Part shown: positions 26,792 to 33,842 of the stretch, piece after piece
Layout of the letters: each line of letters begins with the position of its first letter
Numbering within the stretch: position 1 is the stretch's first letter
Source: an uncultured Christensenella sp.
GTDB taxonomy: Bacteria; Bacillota; Clostridia; Christensenellales; Borkfalkiaceae
Length of the DNA: 64,000 nt
Reading direction: 5' to 3'
Assembly (NCBI GenBank): GCA_910586035.1
Contig: CAJUHT010000001.1
Location: forward strand, 154,806-218,805
Position numbers and translations under genes: made by a program
The notes under the pieces: model-generated
Told to the model about the DNA's origin: nothing
Databases searched by the model: none
The model's input: the letters and a program-made list of their open reading frames with translations, nothing else

Positions 26792-26810
26792 ACTTAAATA
26801 TCCAATAATC

Positions 26811-28616
26811 TTAATACTTACTTTTCAGCAATCTGTCGGCAAGTTTATTTCTTACTCCCGCGCCGCAATCGGCGTTATCCAGATTATCTTCAAGCTCTTC
26901 GAGGGCAAACGCTTTAACTGCAAAAGGCGCGTTGCCGTCGGACGTATGCCAAGCGAAAAATTCGGGTTTAAGCTTACCCGTATAATCTTTGGGGAAGCTG
27001 TTGTTTGCATCAGTAGTCGAACCGACGTAAGGCGAATTTGCCGCCGCAAGCTGATAGCTACAATTTATAAGCTGATAGCCGCCCTGCACGTACACGCCCG
27101 TATTCTTCTTGTCGTTATGCTTTACAAGGCTTTCTATGCCGCGAAAAATGCAGTTTTCCGCCATTACGCTACCGCCGTTGCCGCATACAATGCCCTGCGA
27201 TACGAGAGCGCACTTCCAACTTGAATTTACCGCGGTAACCTTACTTGCCGCCGCGGCGCTCCTCAGCTTTGTGCGGTAAACGTAGTATTGCGAACTGTCA
27301 ACCACGCAATTGTACATAAACGCATTGCCGCCGCGCAGTTTGGGCAGTCTGTCTTCGAGATTTTTAAACACGCAGTTGGAGAAAGAAACCTGCAACTTCA
27401 AATTAAAGTTGTAATCGTTATCGTCCTCGTAAGAGCCCGAAAAAGTCGCGTCGTCGCCGCACAAAAAGCCCTTCTTTTGAGGTATTGCGATACCGTAGAG
27501 AATATCCTCGAAGCTTATACCACCGTCGCGCAACGCCTTGTAATAGAGGTTGTTTATACCGCCGCTTTGATAATCATCTTCTATTTTCTGCATCATTTTA
27601 TAGAGGTAACCGTCTTTTTCGTCGCTTCCCGCGTTAAATCTGCACCAGCTAATGTGCAAACCGTTAGCGCCCGACGCGCCGTACGGCGCCCGGAACGCAG
27701 TTCCGGGGTTTGCGTTGTAAACGGGGTTAGCATAGTCGATTTGTCCGTCGTAAGACTTACCGAACGTGCAATGGTCTATCCAAACGTATCCGCAGAACGA
27801 TATTTTAAAGTACGCCCAGCCGAACGCGTCGTAATCGCCAACGGCGCCTACGGACTTATCGGGAGCGTCCTCCCACTGCCACAATTCGTCGAATTCAAGA
27901 TTTCTTATAACTACGTTTGTATCGCTTGTAAGCTTAAACCCGCCGTGCGTAATTTTTGCGCCGTTTTTAGAGAATATGAGCAGATTTGACGTATTTTCTA
28001 TTTTGAATTGGGATATACCGTTTTCCGTAAACATATCCGACATAGAAAACGCTTTTATCTGGTTGGTGTTTCTGCGGCAAAAGTCCTCCACAATGGCGGT
28101 TTGTTTTTTGGCTTCCGCGCTCAACTTGTAATAGCCGAGATTTAAGTCCTCGGTTATCTCAATAACGTGTACTTTGCCCTCGAAATTCTCCTCGGTGTAG
28201 CCCTCCGCAGGAGATTGTGTAAAAGTCTTGGTTTCCTCGTCAAAGTTAGTAACGTAATGATATTTTGCGTCTGCAAGCGCCGCCACAAGTTCGTCCGCCG
28301 TTGCAACCGTCCTGTACGCCTCTGTACCAACGTACTGCGAAAAATCGCCGATATTTTCCCTTACGTAACCGTCCGCTGTCAAGTTTGCTTTATAATCGTC
28401 CGAAAGCAACTCAAACCAATCTTTTTCCTCAACGGGCGGTTGCTGTTCATCGTCGGGATTTTCTTCCTCTCCGCCGTCGGGCGTGTTCTCGTCGCCGTCG
28501 GAAGGCTGATTGTTTTCAATCCCGTTTCCCTGCTCGTTACCGCCCGTCTTCACGCAACCGCAAAAAACCGAGCCGCACATCAAAATAGCTATAACAGCCG
28601 CAATAAGTTTTTTCAT
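26811..28616 (-). CDS. Pectate-lyase-like lipoprotein (PL1 beta-helix)
   Basis: Secreted lipoprotein of 601 residues. The start at 28616 has GGGAGGG 6 nt upstream. The N-terminal MKKLIAAVIAILMCGSVFCGC gives a lipobox with Cys21, then a Pro/Glu/Asp-rich linker to about residue 65. The body is a right-handed beta-helix of polysaccharide lyase family 1 type: VVIRNLEF, WIDHCTFGKSYDGQID (calcium-binding Asp region), LHISWCRF, and the catalytic-side RLPKLRGGNAFMYNCVV, with Lys where many PL1 enzymes have Arg. It probably cleaves pectin-like plant polysaccharide outside the cell. It has its own terminator; yebC lies upstream, ending 111 bp before it. Confidence 0.82.
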   Translation of the reverse strand: MKKLIAAVIAILMCGSVFCGCVKTGGNEQGNGIENNQPSDGDENTPDGGEEENPDDEQQPPVEEKDWFELLSDDYKANLTADGYVRENIGDFSQYVGTEAYRTVATADELVAALADAKYHYVTNFDEETKTFTQSPAEGYTEENFEGKVHVIEITEDLNLGYYKLSAEAKKQTAIVEDFCRRNTNQIKAFSMSDMFTENGISQFKIENTSNLLIFSKNGAKITHGGFKLTSDTNVVIRNLEFDELWQWEDAPDKSVGAVGDYDAFGWAYFKISFCGYVWIDHCTFGKSYDGQIDYANPVYNANPGTAFRAPYGASGANGLHISWCRFNAGSDEKDGYLYKMMQKIEDDYQSGGINNLYYKALRDGGISFEDILYGIAIPQKKGFLCGDDATFSGSYEDDNDYNFNLKLQVSFSNCVFKNLEDRLPKLRGGNAFMYNCVVDSSQYYVYRTKLRSAAAASKVTAVNSSWKCALVSQGIVCGNGGSVMAENCIFRGIESLVKHNDKKNTGVYVQGGYQLINCSYQLAAANSPYVGSTTDANNSFPKDYTGKLKPEFFAWHTSDGNAPFAVKAFALEELEDNLDNADCGAGVRNKLADRLLKSKY

Positions 28617-28683
28617 ATTTTTCCCTCCCAAGATATGATATTACATAAAAACAAATTTTTCAAGTATTTTTTTAAAATTATAA

Positions 28684-28706
28684 CGCCGCCGAAATTTTCG
28701 GCGGCG
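28684..28706 (-). terminator. Terminator-like hairpin after yebC
   Basis: Stem CGCCGCCGAA / TTCGGCGGCG with a 3-nt loop, 22 bp after the yebC stop. The following T tract is weak (TTATAATTTT), so termination strength is uncertain. Confidence 0.55.
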
Positions 28707-28727
28707 CAACGACTAAAATTACCGTGT

Positions 28728-29462
28728 TTATTCGTCCTCTTCGGGAAGTTCAACGTTGTGGTAAACGTTTTGCACGTCGTCCAGCTCGTCGAGTTTATCA
28801 AGCATCTTTCTGAACGTGGCAACCTTGTCTTCGGGCAAAGTTATATAATTTTGCGGAAGCATCTTTATTTCCGCTTCGAGGAAAGTTACGCCCTTATCCT
28901 CGAAGTACTTACGCACTTCCGAAAACTTTTCGGGGGTAGTATAAACTTCGTAAACGTCTTCTTCTACGGAATAGTCCTCGGCTTCCGCTTCAAGGCAGTA
29001 CTCCATCATAGTATCCTCGTCAAGTTTTACCGTTCTCTCGATAACGATTAAACCTTTGTTGTCAAACTGATAACTTACGCAACCGGGTTTACCCATCTGA
29101 CCGCCGCACTTAGACATTGTGGAGCTTATATCGCCGCTTGTCCTGTTTACGTTATCTGTAAGCGTTGTTATGATAACAGCCGAACCCGCAACGCCGTAGC
29201 CTTCGTAGGTCAGTTCCTTATAGTCCTTGCCGCTGAGTTCGCCCGCCGCCTTGGCAATCGACCTTTTGATATTGTCGTTGGGCATATTAGCCGCCTTAGC
29301 TTTGGCTATAACGTCGGCAAGTTTGCTGTTTGTATCGGGATTGGGGTTACTCTTTGCCGCAACGGCAAGCTCCCTGCCTATTTTGGTGAATATTGCGCCG
29401 CGAGCGGCGTCCGTCTTGCCCTTTTTTGCCTGTATATTGTGCCATTTGGAATGTCCTGACAT
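28728..29462 (-). CDS. yebC: YebC/PmpR-family protein
   Basis: A 244-residue YebC-type protein, beginning with the hallmark MSGHSKWHNIQAKKGKTDAARGAIFTKIGREL and including NDNIKRSIAKAAGE, YEGYG and NRTSGDISSTMSKCGG. Members have been described as transcription regulators and more recently as aids to translation at proline stretches; which applies here is unknown. The end is acidic (VELPEEDE). AGGAGA lies upstream of the start. It follows the rRNA methyltransferase gene by 15 nt, so it is the distal gene of the thrS-side ribosomal run. Confidence 0.95.
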   Translation of the reverse strand: MSGHSKWHNIQAKKGKTDAARGAIFTKIGRELAVAAKSNPNPDTNSKLADVIAKAKAANMPNDNIKRSIAKAAGELSGKDYKELTYEGYGVAGSAVIITTLTDNVNRTSGDISSTMSKCGGQMGKPGCVSYQFDNKGLIVIERTVKLDEDTMMEYCLEAEAEDYSVEEDVYEVYTTPEKFSEVRKYFEDKGVTFLEAEIKMLPQNYITLPEDKVATFRKMLDKLDELDDVQNVYHNVELPEEDE

Positions 29463-29477
29463 AACTTAATCTCCTAA

Positions 29478-30197
29478 TCAATTTTTTAAAACGTACATTG
29501 CAACAGCCGCAGACACGGCGGCGTTTAAACTTTCGCAAGTACTGCGCATAGGTATTTTCACCGTAAAACGGCAACGCTCTTTCAAAATATCGCTCACACC
29601 GCCGCCCTCGTTGCCTATGCAAAGACAAAACTTTTCAGGCGGTTTAAACGCAAATATATCCTCTCCGTCCATATCAGCGCAAACCAATGGCACGACGTCA
29701 AGCGCCGAAAAAACGCCGTCGTAGCCGCCTTCGTGAATATTCACGTAAAATATTCCGCCCATACTCGCCCTTACGGCTTTCGGCGAAAACGCGTCGGTAC
29801 AGTTAATGAGATATATATCGTCGTACCCCGCGGCGTTTGCCGTTCTTATAACCGTCCCCAGGTTTCCAGGGTCCTGCAACCTGTCGAGCAGAATACAGCT
29901 ACCATTGGGCGCGCGTACGGAAGTATCGGGCTTTTTTACGACAGCCAAAACGCCCTGCGGCGATTTTTCCGTTGATATACGCGCAAAAAGCTCGTTAGTA
30001 ACCACAAGCGGATTTTCATATCTGTCGGCAAGCGAAGCAGTGCAAACGATTTCGGACACCGACATTCCTGCGGACAGACACTCGTCTACCGCTTTAACGC
30101 TTTCAACGATAAATTCGCCGTACTGGTTGCGGAATTTCTTTTCGGCAAGCGACGAAATTCTTTTTATTTCGGGGTTGGCTTTCGATGAAATAACCAT
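29478..30197 (-). CDS. SpoU/TrmH-family RNA 2'-O-methyltransferase
   Basis: A 239-residue SPOUT methyltransferase. The N-terminal substrate-binding domain covers about 1-85 (GEFIVESVKAVDECL). The knot shows motif 1 LLDRLQDPGNLGTVIRTANAAGYDDIYLI, motif 2 FCLCIGNEGGGVSD and motif 3 IPMRSTCESLNAAVSAAVAMY. Similar genes downstream of rplT in Firmicutes are annotated as 23S rRNA methyltransferases; exact target is unknown. It begins 52 bp after the rplT stop. Confidence 0.9.
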   Translation of the reverse strand: MVISSKANPEIKRISSLAEKKFRNQYGEFIVESVKAVDECLSAGMSVSEIVCTASLADRYENPLVVTNELFARISTEKSPQGVLAVVKKPDTSVRAPNGSCILLDRLQDPGNLGTVIRTANAAGYDDIYLINCTDAFSPKAVRASMGGIFYVNIHEGGYDGVFSALDVVPLVCADMDGEDIFAFKPPEKFCLCIGNEGGGVSDILKERCRFTVKIPMRSTCESLNAAVSAAVAMYVLKN

Positions 30198-30248
30198 AAA
30201 AAGTTTTTAGGGTAGCAAAAAATTTCGCTACCCAAATGATTTTTTTAA

Positions 30249-30599
30249 TTAAACGGTTGCCTTAGCTTTTTCCGCAAGCGCGGCGAAAGCCGTTGCGTCG
30301 TTTACGGCAAGCTCTGCAAGTACCTTTCTGTTGAGGTTGATACCTGCAACTTTAAGACCGTGCATAAACTTGGAATAGGAAAGTCCGTTGATTCTTGCCG
30401 CCGCATTGATACGCGCTATCCAAAGCGAACGCATATCGCGCTTTCTCAGCCTTCTGCCGATATAAGCATAGTTCAAAGACTTCATAACCGCTTCGCGCGC
30501 GATTCTGTAATTTTTAGATTTGTTACCGAAATAACCTTTTGCAAGGCGCAAGATTTTTCTGCGTTTCTTTAACGCGTTTACCGACCTTTTAATACGCAT
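30249..30599 (-). CDS. rplT: Ribosomal protein L20
   Basis: A 116-residue large-subunit protein, beginning MRIKRSVNALKKRRKILRLAKGY with the basic N-terminal extension, then YAYIGRRLRKRDMRSLWIARINAAAR, the RNA-binding core. In Firmicutes L20 also represses its own operon by binding the infC leader, and a matching attenuator is seen at 31395-31428. It follows rpmI by 15 nt. Confidence 0.98.
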   Translation of the reverse strand: MRIKRSVNALKKRRKILRLAKGYFGNKSKNYRIAREAVMKSLNYAYIGRRLRKRDMRSLWIARINAAARINGLSYSKFMHGLKVAGINLNRKVLAELAVNDATAFAALAEKAKATV

Positions 30600-30614
30600 T
30601 TGTCTTTACCTCCG

Positions 30615-30815
30615 TTAAGCCTTATAGGGAATCATCGACTTTACGGTCGATTCCTGTGTAGTGGAAACAAGCGTGTTCTGGCGCAGGTTTCTCTTTCTCT
30701 TTCTGTTCTTGGTTTCAGCCTTGTGGTTTTTGCCGCTGTGAGGTCTTTGAACCTTACCGCTTGCGGTCAGCCAGAAACGCTTTTTAGAGCCGCTATGTGA
30801 TTTATGTTTAGGCAT
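30615..30815 (-). CDS. rpmI: Ribosomal protein L35
   Basis: A 66-residue basic protein, MPKHKSHSGSKKRFWLTASGKVQRPHSGKNH, ending MIPYKA. Length and sequence are standard for L35 of the large subunit. It lies between infC (49 bp) and rplT (15 bp). Confidence 0.98.
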   Translation of the reverse strand: MPKHKSHSGSKKRFWLTASGKVQRPHSGKNHKAETKNRKRKRNLRQNTLVSTTQESTVKSMIPYKA

Positions 30816-30864
30816 TATCTTGTCCTCCGATGAAGAATTTCTTTTTTTTAATTTATTTTTTTGT

Positions 30865-31383
30865 TTAAGCTTTTACGGGCGAAAGCATCATAATTATGTT
30901 TCTGCCCTCAGTGGTAGGCTTTTTGTCCTGCACGGCTTTACCGTTTAAACCGTCGAAAAAGTCCTGCATTACTTTTACGCCCTGATACGAACGCGAGTTT
31001 TCCCTGCCCTTCATTCTTATGGAAACTTTAACTTTGTTTCCCGCTTCGAGGAATTTAAGGCACTGCTTGGACTTTACCGCTATGTCGCCTACGTCTATGG
31101 TCATAGACAAACGGATTTCTTTAACTTCGACCATAGTTTGATTCTTGCGGTTTTCCTTGTCCTTTTTGGACTGCTCGTACTTAAATTTGGAATAATCCAT
31201 AATTTTGCATACGGGCGGAACAGCCGTTGGCGAAATTTTTACGAGGTCGAGGTCGGCGTCGTCGGCAAGGCGCTGAGCCTGCTGAACGGGCATTACCCCG
31301 AGCATTGCGCCGTCCGTACCGATTACCCTTACTTCCTTATCCCTGATTGCCTGGTTTATCTGATACAACTCTTTTATAACCAT
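30865..31383 (-). CDS. infC: Translation initiation factor IF-3
   Basis: A 172-residue IF-3 that keeps ribosomal subunits apart and monitors start-codon pairing. The N-domain has INQAIRDKEVRVIGTDGAMLGVM; the C-domain has KEIRLSMTIDVGD and SIRMKGRE. The ATG at 31383 has GAGAGG only 3 nt away, which is tight. An ATA two codons later (9 nt from the same site) is an alternative, because infC genes often use non-standard starts for self-control. The gene heads infC-rpmI-rplT. Confidence 0.95.
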   Translation of the reverse strand: MVIKELYQINQAIRDKEVRVIGTDGAMLGVMPVQQAQRLADDADLDLVKISPTAVPPVCKIMDYSKFKYEQSKKDKENRKNQTMVEVKEIRLSMTIDVGDIAVKSKQCLKFLEAGNKVKVSIRMKGRENSRSYQGVKVMQDFFDGLNGKAVQDKKPTTEGRNIIMMLSPVKA

Positions 31384-31394
31384 ATACCTCTCTT

Positions 31395-31428
31395 AAAAAT
31401 ATAAACGGGCTACGCAAAGTAACCCGTT
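31395..31428 (-). promoter_or_regulatory. infC leader attenuator (L20-leader type)
   Basis: Within the roughly 130-nt leader, a 10-bp stem AACGGGTTAC / GTAGCCCGTT (one G-U pair) with loop TTTGC is followed by a T-rich stretch (31403-31395) just before the infC ribosome site. In Bacillus, L20 binding to this leader promotes such termination. The L20-binding fold itself was not modelled. Confidence 0.65.
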
Positions 31429-31521
31429 AATGCAAGAAAATAAACTTTCAATTTTCAAAACATTATTTGCCGTTGCAATATTTTGCAAGGCGAAAGGGGT
31501 TAAACCTTTACTTACTTAAAT

Positions 31522-31550
31522 ATAATACATCCGTAAAACGCTTTTGTCAA
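31522..31550 (-). promoter_or_regulatory. Promoter of infC-rpmI-rplT
   Basis: TTGACA (31550-31545), 17-bp spacer, TATTAT (31527-31522), placed in the thrS-infC gap 13 bp beyond the thrS stop. Confidence 0.8.
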
Positions 31551-31562
31551 ACGTTTTTTAAC

Positions 31563-33470
31563 TTAAAAATTGACTTTATTGCAAATATCGTTTACAACCG
31601 TGTCGATAAATTCGTTTACGGCTACTGTGCTCTTTTCTTCAACGCCGCGCTTGTTTACGTTTACGGTGCCTTCTTCGGCTTCCTTATCGCCCACCACAAG
31701 CACGTAGGGCACCTTTTCCATTTTCGCTTCACGTATTTTATAGCCGATTTTTTCGCTTCTCGCGTCGACTTCCGCGCGCACGCCCTTTTCGGAAAGCATC
31801 TTGCAAACCTTTTCCGCATACTCTGCCGTACGGTCGGTTATGGGCAAAATTTTAACCTGCTTGGGCGCAAGCCACACGGGGAATTTACCCGCAAAATGCT
31901 CTATAAGTATACCTATAAACCTCTCAATCGAGCCGAATATAGCGCGGTGTATCATTATGGGGCGGTGCTTTTTTCCGTCCTCGCCGACGTATTCCAAGTC
32001 GAAGCGCTGGGGCATCTGGAAATCGAGTTGTATCGTTCCGCACTGCCACGTTCTGCCTATGCTGTCCTGCAAATGGAAGTCGATTTTAGGTCCGTAAAAC
32101 GCCCCGTCGCCCTCGTTTATTTCGTATTCTATGCCCATTTCGTCCAAAGCGGCTTTCAAAGACGAAGTTGCAAGCTCCCAATCTTCCGCGCTTCCCATAC
32201 TGTCTTCGGGGCGGGTGGAAAGCTCTACCTTGTATTTAAAGCCGAATTGTCTGTAAATTTTATCCGTCAAACGCACTACGCCCTTGATTTCGTCGGTAAT
32301 CTGTTCGGGAAGCATAAAGATATGCGCGTCGTCCTGAGTAAAACAGCGGACGCGGAAAAGCCCGTGAAGCTGACCGCTCTTTTCGTGGCGGTGCACCATA
32401 CCCATTTCAGCCGCCCTAAGGGGCAAATCTTTGTAGCTGTGCGGTTCGAGCTTGTATACGAGCATACCGCCGGGGCAGTTCATAGGCTTTACCGCGCAGT
32501 CCTCGCCGTCGATTTTGGTCGTATACATATTGTCCTTATAGTGTTCCCAGTGTCCCGAATTTTCCCAAAGCGTGCGGGTGAGAATTATGGGAGTCTGTAT
32601 CTCCACGTAATTTTCTTTTCTGTGAAGTTCGCGCCAATAATCAACAAGCGCGTTCTTCAAAATCATACCGTTGGGTAAAAAGAAGGGAAAACCTTTGCCC
32701 TCGTTTAACAGAGCAAACAGTTTAAGCTCCTTGCCCAAACGGATATGGTCGCGCTTCTTCGCCTCTTCAAGCATTTCGAAGTACGCCTTCATCTCTTCCT
32801 TTGTCGCAAAGGCGACGCCGTAAATTCTTGTAAGCATCTTGTTTTTTTCGTCGCCGCGCCAATACGCGCCGGCAATAGAAACAAGCTTAAACGCCTTTAT
32901 CTTACCCGTAGAAGGCAGGTGGGGTCCGCGGCACAAATCGGTGAAAGCGCCCTGTTTATAGAAAGAGATTACCGCGTCCTCGGGCAAGTCTTCTATAAGC
33001 TCCACCTTGTATTTTTCCTTATATTTAGCCATAAGTTTTATGGCTTCCGCCCTTTCGAGTTCGAAACGCTTAATAGGCGTGTTGGACTTGATAATCTTCG
33101 CCATTTCCGTTTCTATCTTTTCAAAATCGTCCTGCGTTATGGGCGTTTTAAAATCTATATCGTAGTAAAATCCGTTGTCTATAACGGGACCGATTGCAAG
33201 ATTGCAGGTGGGGAATACCGTTTTAACCGCCTGCGCAAGCACGTGCGAACAGGTATGACGGTAAACTTCGATACCCTCCTTGTCCTTCAACGTTACAATT
33301 TCAAGCCTGTCGCCCTCTTTGAGCTGAACGCACAGGTCCACAAGCTCGCCGTTCACCTTTGCCGCCACCGCCGCGCGCGCCAAGCCCTCGGATATTGCCG
33401 AAGCCGCGTTAAGGCAGGTTGCCCCCTCGCTTAAACTGAGTTTGTCGCCGTTTTTCAATACTATTTCCAT
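31563..33470 (-). CDS. thrS: Threonyl-tRNA synthetase
   Basis: Class II synthetase of 635 residues. The domains in order are: TGS (1-62); editing domain with H72-TCS-H76 and the DLCRGPHLP segment; catalytic core with RPIMIHRAIFGSIERFIGIL (motif 3), GLFRVRCFTQDDAHIF (motif 2) and the zinc ligand in MNCPGGM; and the anticodon-binding domain from about residue 535 (VKILPITDRTAEYAEKV). ATG 33470 has AAGGAG 7 nt upstream. Expression is controlled by the T-box leader at 33491-33715. Confidence 0.98.
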   Translation of the reverse strand: MEIVLKNGDKLSLSEGATCLNAASAISEGLARAAVAAKVNGELVDLCVQLKEGDRLEIVTLKDKEGIEVYRHTCSHVLAQAVKTVFPTCNLAIGPVIDNGFYYDIDFKTPITQDDFEKIETEMAKIIKSNTPIKRFELERAEAIKLMAKYKEKYKVELIEDLPEDAVISFYKQGAFTDLCRGPHLPSTGKIKAFKLVSIAGAYWRGDEKNKMLTRIYGVAFATKEEMKAYFEMLEEAKKRDHIRLGKELKLFALLNEGKGFPFFLPNGMILKNALVDYWRELHRKENYVEIQTPIILTRTLWENSGHWEHYKDNMYTTKIDGEDCAVKPMNCPGGMLVYKLEPHSYKDLPLRAAEMGMVHRHEKSGQLHGLFRVRCFTQDDAHIFMLPEQITDEIKGVVRLTDKIYRQFGFKYKVELSTRPEDSMGSAEDWELATSSLKAALDEMGIEYEINEGDGAFYGPKIDFHLQDSIGRTWQCGTIQLDFQMPQRFDLEYVGEDGKKHRPIMIHRAIFGSIERFIGILIEHFAGKFPVWLAPKQVKILPITDRTAEYAEKVCKMLSEKGVRAEVDARSEKIGYKIREAKMEKVPYVLVVGDKEAEEGTVNVNKRGVEEKSTVAVNEFIDTVVNDICNKVNF

Positions 33471-33490
33471 ACTTTTCTCCTTAACAAAAT

Positions 33491-33715
33491 AAAAAAAGCC
33501 TTAAATTCAAGCACACTGCTGAATTTAAGGACGCAAATTCTTATTTGCGCGGTTCCACCCTAATTGCCGAAATCGACCGCTCTTTTCCCCTGCCGATATA
33601 ACTGTTAAGTGGTTTCCCGTTATCCCTCGGAATAAGCGCTTCGCAGCAAACGCGCTCTCTCTGAAAAACCTAAGGCGGTACTTGTCTTACTTACATGGCA
33701 AGTTGATATTTAATT
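33491..33715 (-). promoter_or_regulatory. T-box riboswitch, probably threonine-specific
   Basis: The leader carries the conserved T-box core AGGGTGGAACCGCG at 33561-33548, an AGAGAG stretch in stem I, and a terminator with stem 33499-33510 / 33520-33530 followed by seven T (33497-33491). ACC at 33613-33611 is followed by a purine and is a plausible specifier codon for tRNA-Thr(GGT), which is encoded at 16611. Uncharged tRNA would stabilise the antiterminator and turn thrS on. The core and terminator are clear; the specifier is inferred. Confidence 0.93.
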
Positions 33716-33721
33716 TTCTTT

Positions 33722-33750
33722 ATATTAGTACAATTTAACGCCAATGTCAA
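33722..33750 (-). promoter_or_regulatory. Promoter of the thrS T-box transcript
   Basis: TTGACA (33750-33745), 17-bp spacer, TAATAT (33727-33722), just upstream of the T-box and divergent from the leuS promoter 31 bp away. Confidence 0.65.
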
Positions 33751-33781
33751 CGACTTTACCCGCCAAAACGCAAAAATTTAA

Positions 33782-33810
33782 TTGCCAAAAATTATATAAC
33801 TATGTATAAT
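33782..33810 (+). promoter_or_regulatory. Promoter of leuS
   Basis: TTGCCA (33782-33787), 17-bp spacer, perfect TATAAT (33805-33810). The leader is only about 25 nt, and no T-box precedes this synthetase gene. Confidence 0.8.
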
Positions 33811-33842
33811 GAGTATCAAATAAAATTTTCAAGGAAAAATTT

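Noticed and set aside
31467..32678. A 403-codon plus-strand open frame
   Set aside because: It is antisense to thrS, has no ribosome site or recognisable domain, and arises from codon bias of the real gene.
33811..33842. A T-box in front of leuS
   Set aside because: The leader is too short and has no T-box core.
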